Assembly: GCA_041686955.1 (NCBI GenBank)
Contig: JAWLCV010000012.1
Span: 12,138 to 76,137, forward strand
DNA length: 64,000 bases
Direction: 5' to 3'
Source: UBA7803 sp041686955
Lineage (GTDB): Bacteria > Pseudomonadota > Gammaproteobacteria > Pseudomonadales > Azotimanducaceae
A program made the position numbers and the translations under genes. This document shows positions 44,247-52,670 of this stretch, one piece after another. Position 1 is the stretch's first letter. Every line of letters starts with the position of its first letter. The notes beneath the pieces were generated by a model. It saw nothing but the letters and a program-made list of their open reading frames with translations, had not been told where the DNA came from and made no database searches.

Positions 44247-44836
44247 GGTGCTTCGTAGGTGGCCATCTTGACCATGGACATGACGCCTGCCTGATTCAGC
44301 GCCTGCTGTTGCGCGTGGTGCAGCATGTATGCCCGGGCGCGTTGCAGATCCGAAGGCGAGATCTCCGTGTTGGCGGCGTCGGTGCTGGTCATGTCGGTGC
44401 CGGAGATCTCGGGAAGCGCCAGGGAGGAGCGGCCCAACTCGGAGCTCGCGCCGGCTCGGGCCACGTCGGTGACGGCCGCGTCGTCGCCGCCGCCCAGGCC
44501 ATTCAAGCCGATCACCACGGCGAACGCCACGGTGGCCGCCACCGCCAACGCGGTGAAGCGGCCGATGGAACGCGATGCCCCGGCCCCGGTCCCCGTGGCC
44601 GGCAGGTCCTGCGCCTCGGCGTCGAGGGCCTCCCACACCCGTTCCCGCAGATCGGGCATCGGAAAGGTGTCGGCCGCGCCCCGCCGTCGCACCGCGTTGC
44701 CGATCAGGTGATAGCGATCCCACAACGCACGCATGTCGGCATTGCGGTCGAGCTCGTCGAGCACCCGCCGCAGCTCGAAGGTATCGGCCTCGTCGTCGAT
44801 GACGGCGGATAGCGACTCTTTGAGTTTTTCCGTCAT
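44243..44836 (-). CDS. rseA: Anti-sigma-E factor RseA (MucA)
   Basis: Inner-membrane anti-sigma factor that holds RpoE. The 197-residue protein starts MTEKLKESLSAVIDDEADTFELRRVL, typical of the RseA cytoplasmic domain. It continues with LWDRYHLIGNAVR, a membrane helix (FTALAVAATVAFAVVIGL, about 116-134) and a periplasmic tail that RseB would bind. The C-terminus ends MVKMATYEAP, whereas E. coli RseA has no such end; DegS-recognised residues are on OMPs, not here. RseP, encoded at 8770-10107, would make the second cut. Confidence 0.93.
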   Translation of the reverse strand: MTEKLKESLSAVIDDEADTFELRRVLDELDRNADMRALWDRYHLIGNAVRRRGAADTFPMPDLRERVWEALDAEAQDLPATGTGAGASRSIGRFTALAVAATVAFAVVIGLNGLGGGDDAAVTDVARAGASSELGRSSLALPEISGTDMTSTDAANTEISPSDLQRARAYMLHHAQQQALNQAGVMSMVKMATYEAP

Positions 44837-44891
44837 GTTCCGTTCACCTCTCTCCACCACGCATCCCGCTTCCCCTGACCCAACGACCACT

Positions 44892-44908
44892 GGCCGGAAT
44901 CTCCGGCC
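44892..44908. repeat. Perfect hairpin 2 in the rpoE-rseA gap
   Basis: GGCCGGA and TCCGGCC enclose ATC, giving a 7-base GC-rich stem 56 bases before rseA. It follows another hairpin (44937-44954) on the transcript. No U-run follows. Confidence 0.5.
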
Positions 44909-44936
44909 TTCCACGTCCTAGTAGGGCTCGCATTCC

Positions 44937-44954
44937 CACCGGAAGTTCCCGGTG
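44937..44954. repeat. Hairpin 1 in the rpoE-rseA gap
   Basis: CACCGG and CCGGTG enclose AAGTTC, a 6-base stem and loop lying between rpoE and rseA. Its loop on the minus strand contains most of the GGAACTT box described separately. Confidence 0.45.
44943..44949 (-). promoter_or_regulatory. Perfect sigma-E type -35 box before rseA
   Basis: The minus strand reads GGAACTT, the consensus -35 element of sigma-E promoters. Sixteen to eighteen bases downstream lies CCCTACTA, a poor match to the TCTGA -10. An internal sigma-E promoter for the anti-sigma gene is known in E. coli, so a similar site is plausible here. Confidence 0.3.
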
Positions 44955-45022
44955 TAGGCAAGCTTCGCCGCTCGCATGTATGGTCCCCCGACGGCTGGTG
45001 TCCGACTGCCCCACAACGCCCC

Positions 45023-45604
45023 TCAACGTTGTCGATCGAGCAGCGGCGCGATGCGCTTGTCGATGGCTTCGCGGGCACGGAAGATCCGCGAACGCACCGT
45101 GCCCACGGGGCATTCCATGATCTCCGCGATCTGCTCGTAGGTTAGACCGTCGAATTCTCGCAGAGTTACTGCACTGCGCAAATCATCGGGGAGATCGGAT
45201 ATGGCGGCATCGATCTCCGCCGACAGCTCGTCTCTGGCCAGCTGCGAGTCCGGGCTCTCCAGGTCCCGCAGCGCATCGGCGCCGTCGAAGTGCTCGGCGT
45301 CCTCCACCTCCACGTCCACCCCGGGCGGCCGCCGGCTCTTGGCGACGATGTGGTTCTTCGCCGTATTGATGGCGATCCGATACAGCCAGGTGTAGAAAGC
45401 GCTCTCGCCGCGAAACCTGGGCAACGCCCGGAACGCCTTGATGAACGCCTCCTGGACCACGTCCTGAACGTCTTCGGGGTCGCGCAGATAGCGGCCGACC
45501 AGATTGACGATCTTGTGCTGATAGCGGCCGAACAGCAGATCGAACGCCCGCCGGTCGCCGTCCTGTACCCTGCGCACCAGCTCTTTGTCGGTTTCCTTGG
45601 CCAC
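45023..45604 (-). CDS. rpoE: Extracytoplasmic sigma factor RpoE (AlgU)
   Basis: ECF sigma factor for envelope stress. The 193-residue protein starts at a GTG (45604). Region 2 reads RAFDLLFGRYQHKIVNLVGRYLRDPEDVQDVVQEAFIKAFRAL-like sequence with the -10 recognising SAFYTWLYRIAINTAKN. Region 4 holds LREFDGLTYEQIAEIMECPVGTVRSRIFRARE. It begins the rpoE-rseA-rseB-rseC-mucD operon and diverges from nadB, as in E. coli and Pseudomonas. Confidence 0.98.
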   Translation of the reverse strand: MAKETDKELVRRVQDGDRRAFDLLFGRYQHKIVNLVGRYLRDPEDVQDVVQEAFIKAFRALPRFRGESAFYTWLYRIAINTAKNHIVAKSRRPPGVDVEVEDAEHFDGADALRDLESPDSQLARDELSAEIDAAISDLPDDLRSAVTLREFDGLTYEQIAEIMECPVGTVRSRIFRAREAIDKRIAPLLDRQR

Positions 45605-45656
45605 CCCTTCGCCGTTGCCGAAGATTGACCCGATATTCTGCCGACAACCACATGTT

Positions 45657-45662
45657 TATACT
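45657..45662 (+). promoter_or_regulatory. Candidate -10 element for nadB
   Basis: TATACT lies 28 bases before the preferred nadB start. No good -35 sits 16-18 bases upstream (TATTCT only). Transcription from it would begin near 45669, leaving about 20 bases before ATG 45690. Confidence 0.35.
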
Positions 45663-45689
45663 AGAAACCGTTTGATGGATCCCCGGGGC

Positions 45690-47309
45690 ATGAACCAGCG
45701 CTTTTCCACGGACATACTCGTCATCGGCGGCGGCGCCGCCGGCCTCACTGCAGCGCTGCATCTCGCGTCGCGCGCGCGGGTGACCGTTCTCTGCAAAGGC
45801 GACGTCGACTCCGCGTCGTCCACCTGGGCCCAGGGCGGCATCGCCGCCGTGACCGACCCGGAAGACAGCATCGATGCCCACATCGAGGACACCCTGAACG
45901 CCGGCGCCGGCCTGTGCGATCCCGACGTGGTGCGCTATACCGTGGAGCAGGCGCCTGCGGCCATCGATCAGCTCATCCGCTGGGGCGTCCGCTTCGACAC
46001 CGAGGACGACCGTTTCCACCTGACCCGCGAAGGGGGGCATTCGTTCCGCCGAGTGCTGCACGTGGCCGACGCCACCGGCCGGGCCATCATCGACACCCTC
46101 ACCCGCCGGGTGCTGGATCACCCCCGCATCGAGTTGCTCCGTGACCGGGTCGCCATCGACCTCATCAATCTGAGCAAGTACGGCCGCCACCCCAACCGCT
46201 GTGCCGGTGCCTACGTGCTCAATCGGACCACGGGACACGTGGAGGTGTTCCAGGCCCGCTTCGTCATCCTGGCCACCGGCGGGGCGAGCAAGGTCTACCT
46301 CTATACGAGCAATCCCGACAGCTCCACCGGCGACGGCATCGCCATGGCCTGGCGCGCCGGATGCCGCATCGCCAACATGGAGTTCAACCAGTTCCATCCC
46401 ACCTGCCTGTACCACCCTCACGCCAAGTCGTTCCTCATCTCGGAGGCGGTGCGCGGCGAAGGCGGTATCCTGCGGCTGCCCGACGGCGACCGTTTCATGC
46501 GTCGCTTCGACAGCCGCCTCGAGCTGGCGCCGCGGGACGTGGTGGCCCGGGCCATCGACCACGAGATGAAGCGCACCGGGGCGGACTGCGTGTTTCTCGA
46601 TATCAGCCACCGTCCCAGAAGCTTCATCGAGACGCATTTCCCCACCATCCACCGCCGCTGCCTGGAGTTCGGCATCGACATGACCCGGGAGCCCATACCC
46701 GTGGTGCCCGCGGCCCATTACAGCTGCGGCGGCGTGCTGGTCGATCTCAAGGGCGCCACCGACGTGCCGGGGCTCTACGCCATAGGGGAGGTGAGCTGCA
46801 CCGGGCTCCACGGGGCCAACCGCCTCGCCAGCAACTCGCTACTCGAATGTCTGGTGTTCGCGCGGACCGCCAGCGGCGACGTGATGGAGCACCTGGAGGA
46901 GACGGTTCCCGACGTGACCGTGCCGCACTGGGACGAGAGTCAGGTGACCGATTCGGACGAGGACGTGGTGATCTCCCACAACTGGGAGGAGCTGCGGCGG
47001 TTCATGTGGGACTACGTGGGTATCGTGCGCACTGACAAGCGCCTGCAGCGTGCCCAGCGCCGCCTGGATCTGCTCAAGCAGGAGATTCACGACTACTACA
47101 GTCACTACCGTGTGACCAACGACCTCATCGAGCTCCGGAATCTGGTCCACGTCGCCGAGCTCATCGTCCGCTCGGCCCTGGCGAGGCGGGAGAGCCGCGG
47201 TCTTCATTACAACCTGGACCACCCGGACACGCTGTCGCGGGCGGAGGACACCATCCTTTTTCCGGGCTTCTCCGACCGGCTCGACGTGCTGAAACCGGCG
47301 GCGAGCTGA
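45690..47309 (+). CDS. nadB: L-aspartate oxidase
   Basis: FAD enzyme that oxidises L-aspartate to iminoaspartate for NAD synthesis. Starting at ATG 45690 gives 539 residues, equal to E. coli NadB (540); an upstream ATG at 45675 would leave almost no leader from the TATACT promoter. The FAD fold opens DILVIGGGAAGLTAALHLA. Active-site segments are STWAQGGIAAV, HLTREGGHS, ATGGASKVY, EFNQFHPT and GLHGANRLASNSLLE. It diverges from rpoE and converges on ygfX. Confidence 0.97.
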   Translation: MNQRFSTDILVIGGGAAGLTAALHLASRARVTVLCKGDVDSASSTWAQGGIAAVTDPEDSIDAHIEDTLNAGAGLCDPDVVRYTVEQAPAAIDQLIRWGVRFDTEDDRFHLTREGGHSFRRVLHVADATGRAIIDTLTRRVLDHPRIELLRDRVAIDLINLSKYGRHPNRCAGAYVLNRTTGHVEVFQARFVILATGGASKVYLYTSNPDSSTGDGIAMAWRAGCRIANMEFNQFHPTCLYHPHAKSFLISEAVRGEGGILRLPDGDRFMRRFDSRLELAPRDVVARAIDHEMKRTGADCVFLDISHRPRSFIETHFPTIHRRCLEFGIDMTREPIPVVPAAHYSCGGVLVDLKGATDVPGLYAIGEVSCTGLHGANRLASNSLLECLVFARTASGDVMEHLEETVPDVTVPHWDESQVTDSDEDVVISHNWEELRRFMWDYVGIVRTDKRLQRAQRRLDLLKQEIHDYYSHYRVTNDLIELRNLVHVAELIVRSALARRESRGLHYNLDHPDTLSRAEDTILFPGFSDRLDVLKPAAS

Positions 47310-47310
47310 A

Positions 47311-47330
47311 GCGGAGATCCGGCTCTCCGC
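47311..47330. terminator. Bidirectional terminator-like hairpin between nadB and ygfX
   Basis: GCGGAGA and TCTCCGC enclose TCCGGC, immediately after the nadB stop and 20 bases from the ygfX stop. The stem is GC rich, but no long T-run follows. Confidence 0.45.
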
Positions 47331-47349
47331 CTCCCGTCATCGCGCGCGG

Positions 47350-47697
47350 TCATCGCGCGCCGGCGAGCTGCGACCGCAGGGTCCGGCGCAGCCGCGCCAG
47401 GTCCGCGGGGTGCAGCTCGTCGTTGAAGATCTCCAACCGGCCGGAGTGAAGGGCGAGACAGGTACGCAAGGCGCCCAACCGCGCCCACCGCACCTCGGCG
47501 AGCCCGATGAGCACGTCGTCCGTCGAAGCGACCGGACGCCGGCACCACCACCAGACCAGAAGCGGCACCGTCCCCGCCGTGCCGAACCAGCTCCAGCCAC
47601 CGAGCACCACCGGCACCAGCAACGCCCGGTGCCTGAGCGTACGCCAGCGGCCCGGCTGCCGGGGGAGCGTCAGAACCGCCTCAGCGGGCTCCGGCAC
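47350..47697 (-). CDS. ygfX: YgfX/CptA-like small membrane protein
   Basis: Partner gene of sdhE; E. coli YgfX (CptA) is a small inner-membrane protein described as affecting MreB/FtsZ. A GTG start at 47697 overlaps the sdhE end by 17 bases. The 115-residue product has a hydrophobic hairpin (ALLVPVVLGGWSWF, TVPLLVWWW) and then HSGRLEIFNDELHPADLARLRRTLRSQL, like the YgfX tail. The call rests mainly on size, hydrophobicity and position, so it is moderate. Confidence 0.65.
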   Translation of the reverse strand: MPEPAEAVLTLPRQPGRWRTLRHRALLVPVVLGGWSWFGTAGTVPLLVWWWCRRPVASTDDVLIGLAEVRWARLGALRTCLALHSGRLEIFNDELHPADLARLRRTLRSQLAGAR

Positions 47698-47965
47698 CCT
47701 CCCGGGCGGCGGCCTGGATCTGTGCGACCAGGTCTGCCAGCTCGGCATCGGGAGCCTCCCGCCTGCCCTGAACCCAATCGAAGATGTCCCAATCGTCGTG
47801 CTCGAGCAATCGGCCATAGGCGGCCTTGTCGGCGGCGCTGAGATCCGCCAGCCGACGCTGGACGAACGGACGAAGCGCCAGCTCGAGCTCCAGCATGCCG
47901 CGGCGGCTGCGCCAGTACAGCCGCTGCTGGTCGACGGCACCCATTGCCCGCTCTGTTCCGCTCAT
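47681..47965 (-). CDS. sdhE: FAD assembly factor SdhE
   Basis: Small protein that promotes covalent flavinylation of succinate dehydrogenase and fumarate reductase. The 94-residue product contains RLYWRSRRGMLELELALRPF, including the conserved RGxxE motif, and LLEHDDWDIFDWV. An internal ATG (47944) would give a product nearer the family size (about 88). It diverges from ygfZ, the usual gammaproteobacterial arrangement. Confidence 0.93.
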   Translation of the reverse strand: MSGTERAMGAVDQQRLYWRSRRGMLELELALRPFVQRRLADLSAADKAAYGRLLEHDDWDIFDWVQGRREAPDAELADLVAQIQAAAREGAGAR

Positions 47966-48031
47966 ACTCTCGACATCTGCCCGTCACGACCGCACCATTG
48001 TGCCGCCAACGGAAGCAACATCGCCAGCGCC

Positions 48032-48910
48032 ATGATCCATCAGCAATGGCAGACGTATCTGCAGCGGCAGCCCGCGGCGTCCGCAGACGGACCCGCGGTC
48101 ACGGGCATCGCCTATCTGCCGGAGCTGGCGGTGGTGCGGTTTCACGGCAGCGATGCGCGAAGCTTCCTCCAGGGATACCTCACCTGCGACCTGGACACGC
48201 TGTCTACCGGAGCCCTCACCCCCACCGCCCTGTGCAATCTCAAGGGCCGGGTGGTGATGAACGGCTGGTGCACGGCGCATGGGGATCAGGACGTGCTGCT
48301 GGTGCTGCACGCGAGCCTGGTGGAACGCCTGCAGGTCTTCCTGCGGCCTTACCTCGCGTTCTCCAGAACCCGCCTGGAGAACCGCCACCCGGAGACCCTG
48401 GTGCTGGCGGGCCTGACGCTCCCGGACGAGGCCGGCGGACTGGTGCTGGACACGCGCCGCCGGCTGTTCCCGGTGGACGACCTGGAGCGCGCCCGGGAGA
48501 TATGGGCGCAACACCCTCACATCTCGGACCAGGCCTGGCTCGCGGCGCTCACCCGCGACGGCATTCCCCTGGTGACGGAGGCGGTCAGTGAGGCGTTCCT
48601 GCCGCAGATGCTGAACCTGGACGCCCTGGGCGCAGTGAGCTTCGACAAGGGTTGCTATCTGGGTCAGGAGGTGGTGGCGCGAGCCCAGCACCGTGGCCAG
48701 GTGAAGCGCCGCCTCGCCGTACTGACCTGGCGTGGCCCCAATGCCCCGTCACCGGGCACGGACATCACCGCCGACGACGGCCGCGCCGTCGGGGTGGTGC
48801 TGCAGAGCGCAGTGGCCGACGCTGACACGGGTCCGCTGCTGGCGGTGGTGACGGCGGATGCCCCGGAGATGCTTCGCCATCAGGACGTGGATCTCAAACG
48901 CATCGATTGA
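48032..48910 (+). CDS. ygfZ: Folate-binding protein YgfZ
   Basis: Tetrahydrofolate-dependent protein of the GcvT fold that helps maturation or repair of iron-sulfur enzymes. The 292-residue product starts MIHQQWQTYLQ at 48032. The diagnostic motif KGCYLGQEVVARAQHRG is present (K-G-C-Y-x-G-Q-E), along with CNLKGRV. It lies opposite sdhE with about 66 bases between starts. Confidence 0.95.
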   Translation: MIHQQWQTYLQRQPAASADGPAVTGIAYLPELAVVRFHGSDARSFLQGYLTCDLDTLSTGALTPTALCNLKGRVVMNGWCTAHGDQDVLLVLHASLVERLQVFLRPYLAFSRTRLENRHPETLVLAGLTLPDEAGGLVLDTRRRLFPVDDLERAREIWAQHPHISDQAWLAALTRDGIPLVTEAVSEAFLPQMLNLDALGAVSFDKGCYLGQEVVARAQHRGQVKRRLAVLTWRGPNAPSPGTDITADDGRAVGVVLQSAVADADTGPLLAVVTADAPEMLRHQDVDLKRID

Positions 48911-48958
48911 GCGGTTCTATACTGCGGGTATCGTTTTTCACTTGGTGCCCGCTTTTCC

Positions 48959-49798
48959 ATGTCCAATCTCGCCGAGAAAATCAAGAACGAGGTGACCACC
49001 GCGGTCGACAACGACGAGCTCGAGCTTCCCACGCTGCCCGAGGTGGCGCTGCGGATTCGCGACGCCGCCGAGGATGCCGACGTGTCGGCCCAGGGGCTGG
49101 CCCGAGTGATCACCGAGGACGCCGGCCTGGCTGGACGCATGATCAAGGTGGCGAACTCGCCCCTGTACCGGGGTGCCAACTCCATCGACGATCTGAACAC
49201 TGCGGTGAGCCGTCTCGGGGTGGCGCTGGCAGCCAACCTGGCCATCGGCATGGCCATGGAGCAGATGTTCCAGGCGACCTCCGATCTGGTGGATCGCAAG
49301 CTGCGGCAGGTGTGGAGCCACGCCACGGAGGTGGCCGGCATCAGCGGACTGCTGGCCAAGAAGTTCACCCGGCTGCGCCCCGATCAGGCGGCCCTGGCGG
49401 GGCTCACCCACAGCATCGGCGTGCTGCCCATTCTCGCCTGGGCGGAGGAGCACGCGAACCTGCTGGGCGACAGCATGACCCTGGATCGGGTGATCGAAGG
49501 TATCCACGGCGCCCTGGGGACCATGATCCTGCAGAGCTGGGAGTTTCCCGACGAGATCGCCCTGGTGCCGAGCCACTACGTGGCGTTCGACCGGACCGCA
49601 CCCGCCGCGGACTATGCCGACGTGGTGATGGTGGCGAACCTGCAGACCCTGGTCGGCACCAATCATCCCTACACCGAGATGGACTGGAGCGAGATCCGCG
49701 CCTTCGCCAACCTGGGGCTCGACCCGAACCCGGAGTGCGAGCAGCTCGCGGAGCTGTCGGAGGACATGGCCGCCGCGCGGGAAGCGTTCGGCGGCTGA
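48959..49798 (+). CDS. HDOD domain protein
   Basis: A 279-residue single-domain HDOD protein (about 20-210). Such proteins are predicted signalling outputs in Gram-negative bacteria, but targets are mostly unknown. Features are LPTLPEVALRIRDAAED, the HDOD core ITEDAGLAGRMIKVANSPLYRG, and IDDLNTAVSRLGVALAANLAIG. The catalytic HD pair of phosphohydrolases is absent (LTHSIGVLPIL at that place). It has no attached kinase, GGDEF or receiver domain. Its stop lies 7 bases from the stop of the convergent dehydrogenase gene. Confidence 0.93.
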   Translation: MSNLAEKIKNEVTTAVDNDELELPTLPEVALRIRDAAEDADVSAQGLARVITEDAGLAGRMIKVANSPLYRGANSIDDLNTAVSRLGVALAANLAIGMAMEQMFQATSDLVDRKLRQVWSHATEVAGISGLLAKKFTRLRPDQAALAGLTHSIGVLPILAWAEEHANLLGDSMTLDRVIEGIHGALGTMILQSWEFPDEIALVPSHYVAFDRTAPAADYADVVMVANLQTLVGTNHPYTEMDWSEIRAFANLGLDPNPECEQLAELSEDMAAAREAFGG

Positions 49799-49805
49799 CC
49801 GCCGC

Positions 49806-50699
49806 TCAATCCTTGAGCTGCGGCCGATACAGCCACTGGATGCTGGAGAAGTCCAGCCCGCCCGACGCGTTCAGCTGCTGATGGATCCGGTAGAGGTTCT
49901 TGGCCAGCGACCCCAGGGGAACCGAGCTGCCCGAGGCCTCCGCCGTCTCCATGGCGAGGCCCAGATCCTTGTTCATGAGGTCCACCAGAAAGCCGCCCTG
50001 GTAGCCCCGGGATGCCGGCACCCCTTCCATGACCCCCGGGTACGGGTTGTACACGTTCAGCGACCAGTTGCCCCCGGACGACTGCTTCATGATCTCCGAA
50101 AGCACCGCCGGATCCAGCCCGTTGTTCACCCCCAGAGCCAGCGCCTCCGCGGTTCCCGCCATGTGCACCGCCAGCAGCATGTTGTTGCAGATCTTGGCGA
50201 TCTGACCCGCGCCGCTGTCACCGGCGTGGAACACGTTGCGACCCATCACCTCCAGCAGCGGCCGGGCCCGTTCCAGTGCCTCGGCCGCGCCGCCGACGAT
50301 GAACGTGAGCATCCCCGCCTCCGCGCCCGCCGTGCCCCCGGACACCGGCGCGTCCAGCATGGCGAGCCCCCGCTCCGCCGCGGCCGCCGCCACCCGCCGG
50401 GACGTGTCCGGGTCGATGGTGCTGCAGTCGATCAGCAGAGTGCCCTCGCTCGCGTGGGCGAGAATGCCGTCGTCGCCGAGGTAGAGGGCCTGCACGTGCC
50501 GTCCCGCCGGCAGCATGCTGACGAACACCTCCACGTCCCGCACGCAGGCGGCGGCACTGGCTTGGGGCTCGCCGCCGGAGACCGCCGACATGCGTGCCTC
50601 CACCAGGTCGAACACCTTCACCGAATGGCCGGCGGCCGCCAGGTTGCTCGCCATGGGGCCACCCATGTTGCCTAGCCCTACGAATCCGATGCGGGTCAT
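49806..50699 (-). CDS. mmsB: 3-hydroxyisobutyrate dehydrogenase family protein
   Basis: NAD-dependent oxidation of 3-hydroxyisobutyrate to methylmalonate semialdehyde in valine breakdown. The 297-residue protein has the beta-hydroxyacid dehydrogenase signature IGFVGLGNMGGPMASNLAAAG, DAPVSGGTAGAEAG, and the catalytic-lysine segment GQIAKICNNMLL. The C-terminal helical domain contains GFLVDLMNKDLGLAMETA. It follows the hydrolase gene that makes its substrate, with ATGA overlap (50696-50699), which supports the specific role. Confidence 0.95.
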   Translation of the reverse strand: MTRIGFVGLGNMGGPMASNLAAAGHSVKVFDLVEARMSAVSGGEPQASAAACVRDVEVFVSMLPAGRHVQALYLGDDGILAHASEGTLLIDCSTIDPDTSRRVAAAAAERGLAMLDAPVSGGTAGAEAGMLTFIVGGAAEALERARPLLEVMGRNVFHAGDSGAGQIAKICNNMLLAVHMAGTAEALALGVNNGLDPAVLSEIMKQSSGGNWSLNVYNPYPGVMEGVPASRGYQGGFLVDLMNKDLGLAMETAEASGSSVPLGSLAKNLYRIHQQLNASGGLDFSSIQWLYRPQLKD

Positions 50700-51835
50700 G
50701 ATGTCGTCTCCTCCAGGTCGTGCAGCGGGTTGACGGGCCACGGAGGCTGGAAGTGCTCGGCGACGTGGGCTTGCGGCAAGTCTTCGAGCGTTCCGTGCTG
50801 CCAGCGTGGCGCGTTGTCCTTGTCGATGATGAGGGCACGCACGCCCTCGGCAAAGTCGGCATGGTGGGCGCAATGGGTGGCGACCACCATCTCCAGGCGA
50901 AAGCAATCCGCGAGGCCCAGGTCCGGCGCCCGCTTGAGCTGCTCCACCACAATGCCCACCGAGGTGGGGCACCCCCGGTTCATCGCGGCGATGCCGGCGT
51001 CGATCCACGGGCTGCGGCCGGCGAGACCGCGCATCCCCTGCACCACGTCGATGAGCGCTCCCTCGGGCGACAGCCCCTCGGGCACGTCACCCATCTGGCT
51101 CGCCGGCAGCTCGCCCGCGGGCAACTCGTCCAGACGGGCTGCAAGGCCCTCGTGGTCCCTCTCCGGCTCACCCGTCCAAGGCAGGTCGATGAGCGCGTCG
51201 AGCACCGCGCCCCGCTGGGCCGCGGCCACGGCGTGGGTGGCTACCCCCACCGCCAGGGCATCGGCGCCGTTCATGTGCGCACCCGTGCAGCCGAGGAACG
51301 TAGCCAGGTGCCGCGGCATGTTCTTCAGCAGCCACGTGGCGCCGGCATCGGGAAACAGCCCGATGGTGACTTCCGGCATGGCGATTCGCGTTTTTTCCGT
51401 CACCAGCCGGTAGCGGGCGCCGGAAAAGACGCCCAGACCGCCACCCATCACCACGCCGTGGCCCACGCTCACCACCGGCTTGGGGAACCTGTGGATCTGG
51501 TAATCGAGCCGGTACTCGTGCTCGAAGAAGCGAAACGGGTAATCGTCCACCACCTCGCCCGCCGCGTGGTTCTTCTTCATGGCGTGGTAGAGGGCCTGAA
51601 TGTCGCCGCCGGCGCTGAACGCCCGGTCGCCCGAGCCCGTGAGCAGGACCCCGACCACCCGGGGGTCGGCGGCCCAGCGGTCGAGGGCCGGCCGCAGGAC
51701 GTCGATCATGGGCAGGCTCAGGGCGTTGAGGGTGGCCTCGGAGTTGAGCCGCGCTTCCGCAAGCAGATGGCCGGACGCGGTGGCGTGCTCGAACAGCAGG
51801 ACCGGCCGGTTCCCGGCGTCGACCGGCCGGCTCAT
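50696..51835 (-). CDS. 3-hydroxyisobutyryl-CoA hydrolase
   Basis: Crotonase-fold thioesterase that frees 3-hydroxyisobutyrate from CoA in valine catabolism. The 379-residue form starts MSRPVDAGNRPVLLF at 51835, overlapping the upstream stop as ATGA; a GTG four codons earlier is possible. The larger size and SAGGDIQALYHAMK, with FFEHEYRLDYQIHRFPKPVVS and GVVMGGGLGV, separate it from ordinary enoyl-CoA hydratases. PEVTIGLFPDAGATWLL follows. It belongs to a three-gene operon. Confidence 0.93.
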   Translation of the reverse strand: MSRPVDAGNRPVLLFEHATASGHLLAEARLNSEATLNALSLPMIDVLRPALDRWAADPRVVGVLLTGSGDRAFSAGGDIQALYHAMKKNHAAGEVVDDYPFRFFEHEYRLDYQIHRFPKPVVSVGHGVVMGGGLGVFSGARYRLVTEKTRIAMPEVTIGLFPDAGATWLLKNMPRHLATFLGCTGAHMNGADALAVGVATHAVAAAQRGAVLDALIDLPWTGEPERDHEGLAARLDELPAGELPASQMGDVPEGLSPEGALIDVVQGMRGLAGRSPWIDAGIAAMNRGCPTSVGIVVEQLKRAPDLGLADCFRLEMVVATHCAHHADFAEGVRALIIDKDNAPRWQHGTLEDLPQAHVAEHFQPPWPVNPLHDLEETTS

Positions 51836-52620
51836 CCGTTCACCCACTGGGCCGAGCGTTTCTCGAGGAACGCGTTGACGCCCTCTTTCTGGTCCTGCGT
51901 GTCGAACAGCCGAACGAACTCTTCCCGTTCGGTGGCGTAGGCCGCGGCGATGTTGCCGCTGCGGGCCGCCTGGATCAGCCCCTTGCAGGCGGCCACCGCA
52001 GGCGGGCTCTGCTTGCCCACCTTCTCCGCCAGGGCCAGCGCAGCCCCCAGCCCCTGCCCTTGATCCACCACGTCCTCCACCAGGGAGATCCGGGCGGCGG
52101 TCTCCGCGTCCACCCGCTCACCACACAGAATCATGCGTTTGGCCCAGCCTTCCCCCACCAACCACGAGAGATTCTGAGTGCCGCCGCCACAAGGCAGCAG
52201 CCCCACGGTGGCTTCCGGCAGCGCGAGCTGGGCGTGACGCTCGGCGATACGGATGTCGCAGGCCAGGGCGCACTCCAGCCCGCCTCCCATGGCGTAGCCG
52301 TTGATGGCCGCGATGGACACGCCGCGAAAACCGGCCAGCGCCTCGAACGCGGAGCCGAAGGCCATGGCCATGGTCGCGGCCACCCCTTTGTCCCCGGAGG
52401 CGAACAGCTTCAGGTCGGCGCCCGCCGAAAAGAATTTCTCCCCGGAGCCGGTGATCACCAGCGCGTACACGCCGCGGTCGGCGTTGCACTGCCGCACCAG
52501 ATCCTCGAGCCCGCGCAGGTTCTCCTGATCCCAGGTGTTCGCCGGCGGCGTGTTCAGGGTGACGACGACGGTGTGATCGCGCTGCTCCACCAGCAGCTTT
52601 TCTGTGGCTGATCGGATCAT
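51832..52620 (-). CDS. Enoyl-CoA hydratase
   Basis: Crotonase-family hydratase, probably acting on methacrylyl-CoA in this context. The 262-residue protein has SAGADLKLFASG, the oxyanion-hole segment INGYAMGGGLECALACDIRIA, and LPEATVGLLPCGGGTQNL. The second glutamate of the hydratase pair is E in LALPEATVG. It heads the operon hydratase-hydrolase-dehydrogenase. The acyl-CoA dehydrogenase and MmsA genes that often complete it are not nearby. Confidence 0.93.
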   Translation of the reverse strand: MIRSATEKLLVEQRDHTVVVTLNTPPANTWDQENLRGLEDLVRQCNADRGVYALVITGSGEKFFSAGADLKLFASGDKGVAATMAMAFGSAFEALAGFRGVSIAAINGYAMGGGLECALACDIRIAERHAQLALPEATVGLLPCGGGTQNLSWLVGEGWAKRMILCGERVDAETAARISLVEDVVDQGQGLGAALALAEKVGKQSPPAVAACKGLIQAARSGNIAAAYATEREEFVRLFDTQDQKEGVNAFLEKRSAQWVNG

Positions 52621-52670
52621 GACCCGCGTTCTCCAGCATACGATGAAGCGGGAAATGGTGACATAGAGGG

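Noticed and set aside
44918..44977. A 19-codon frame with ATG in the rpoE-rseA gap
   Set aside because: Only a weak ribosome site and no recognised leader-peptide features; likely chance, though it overlaps hairpin 1.
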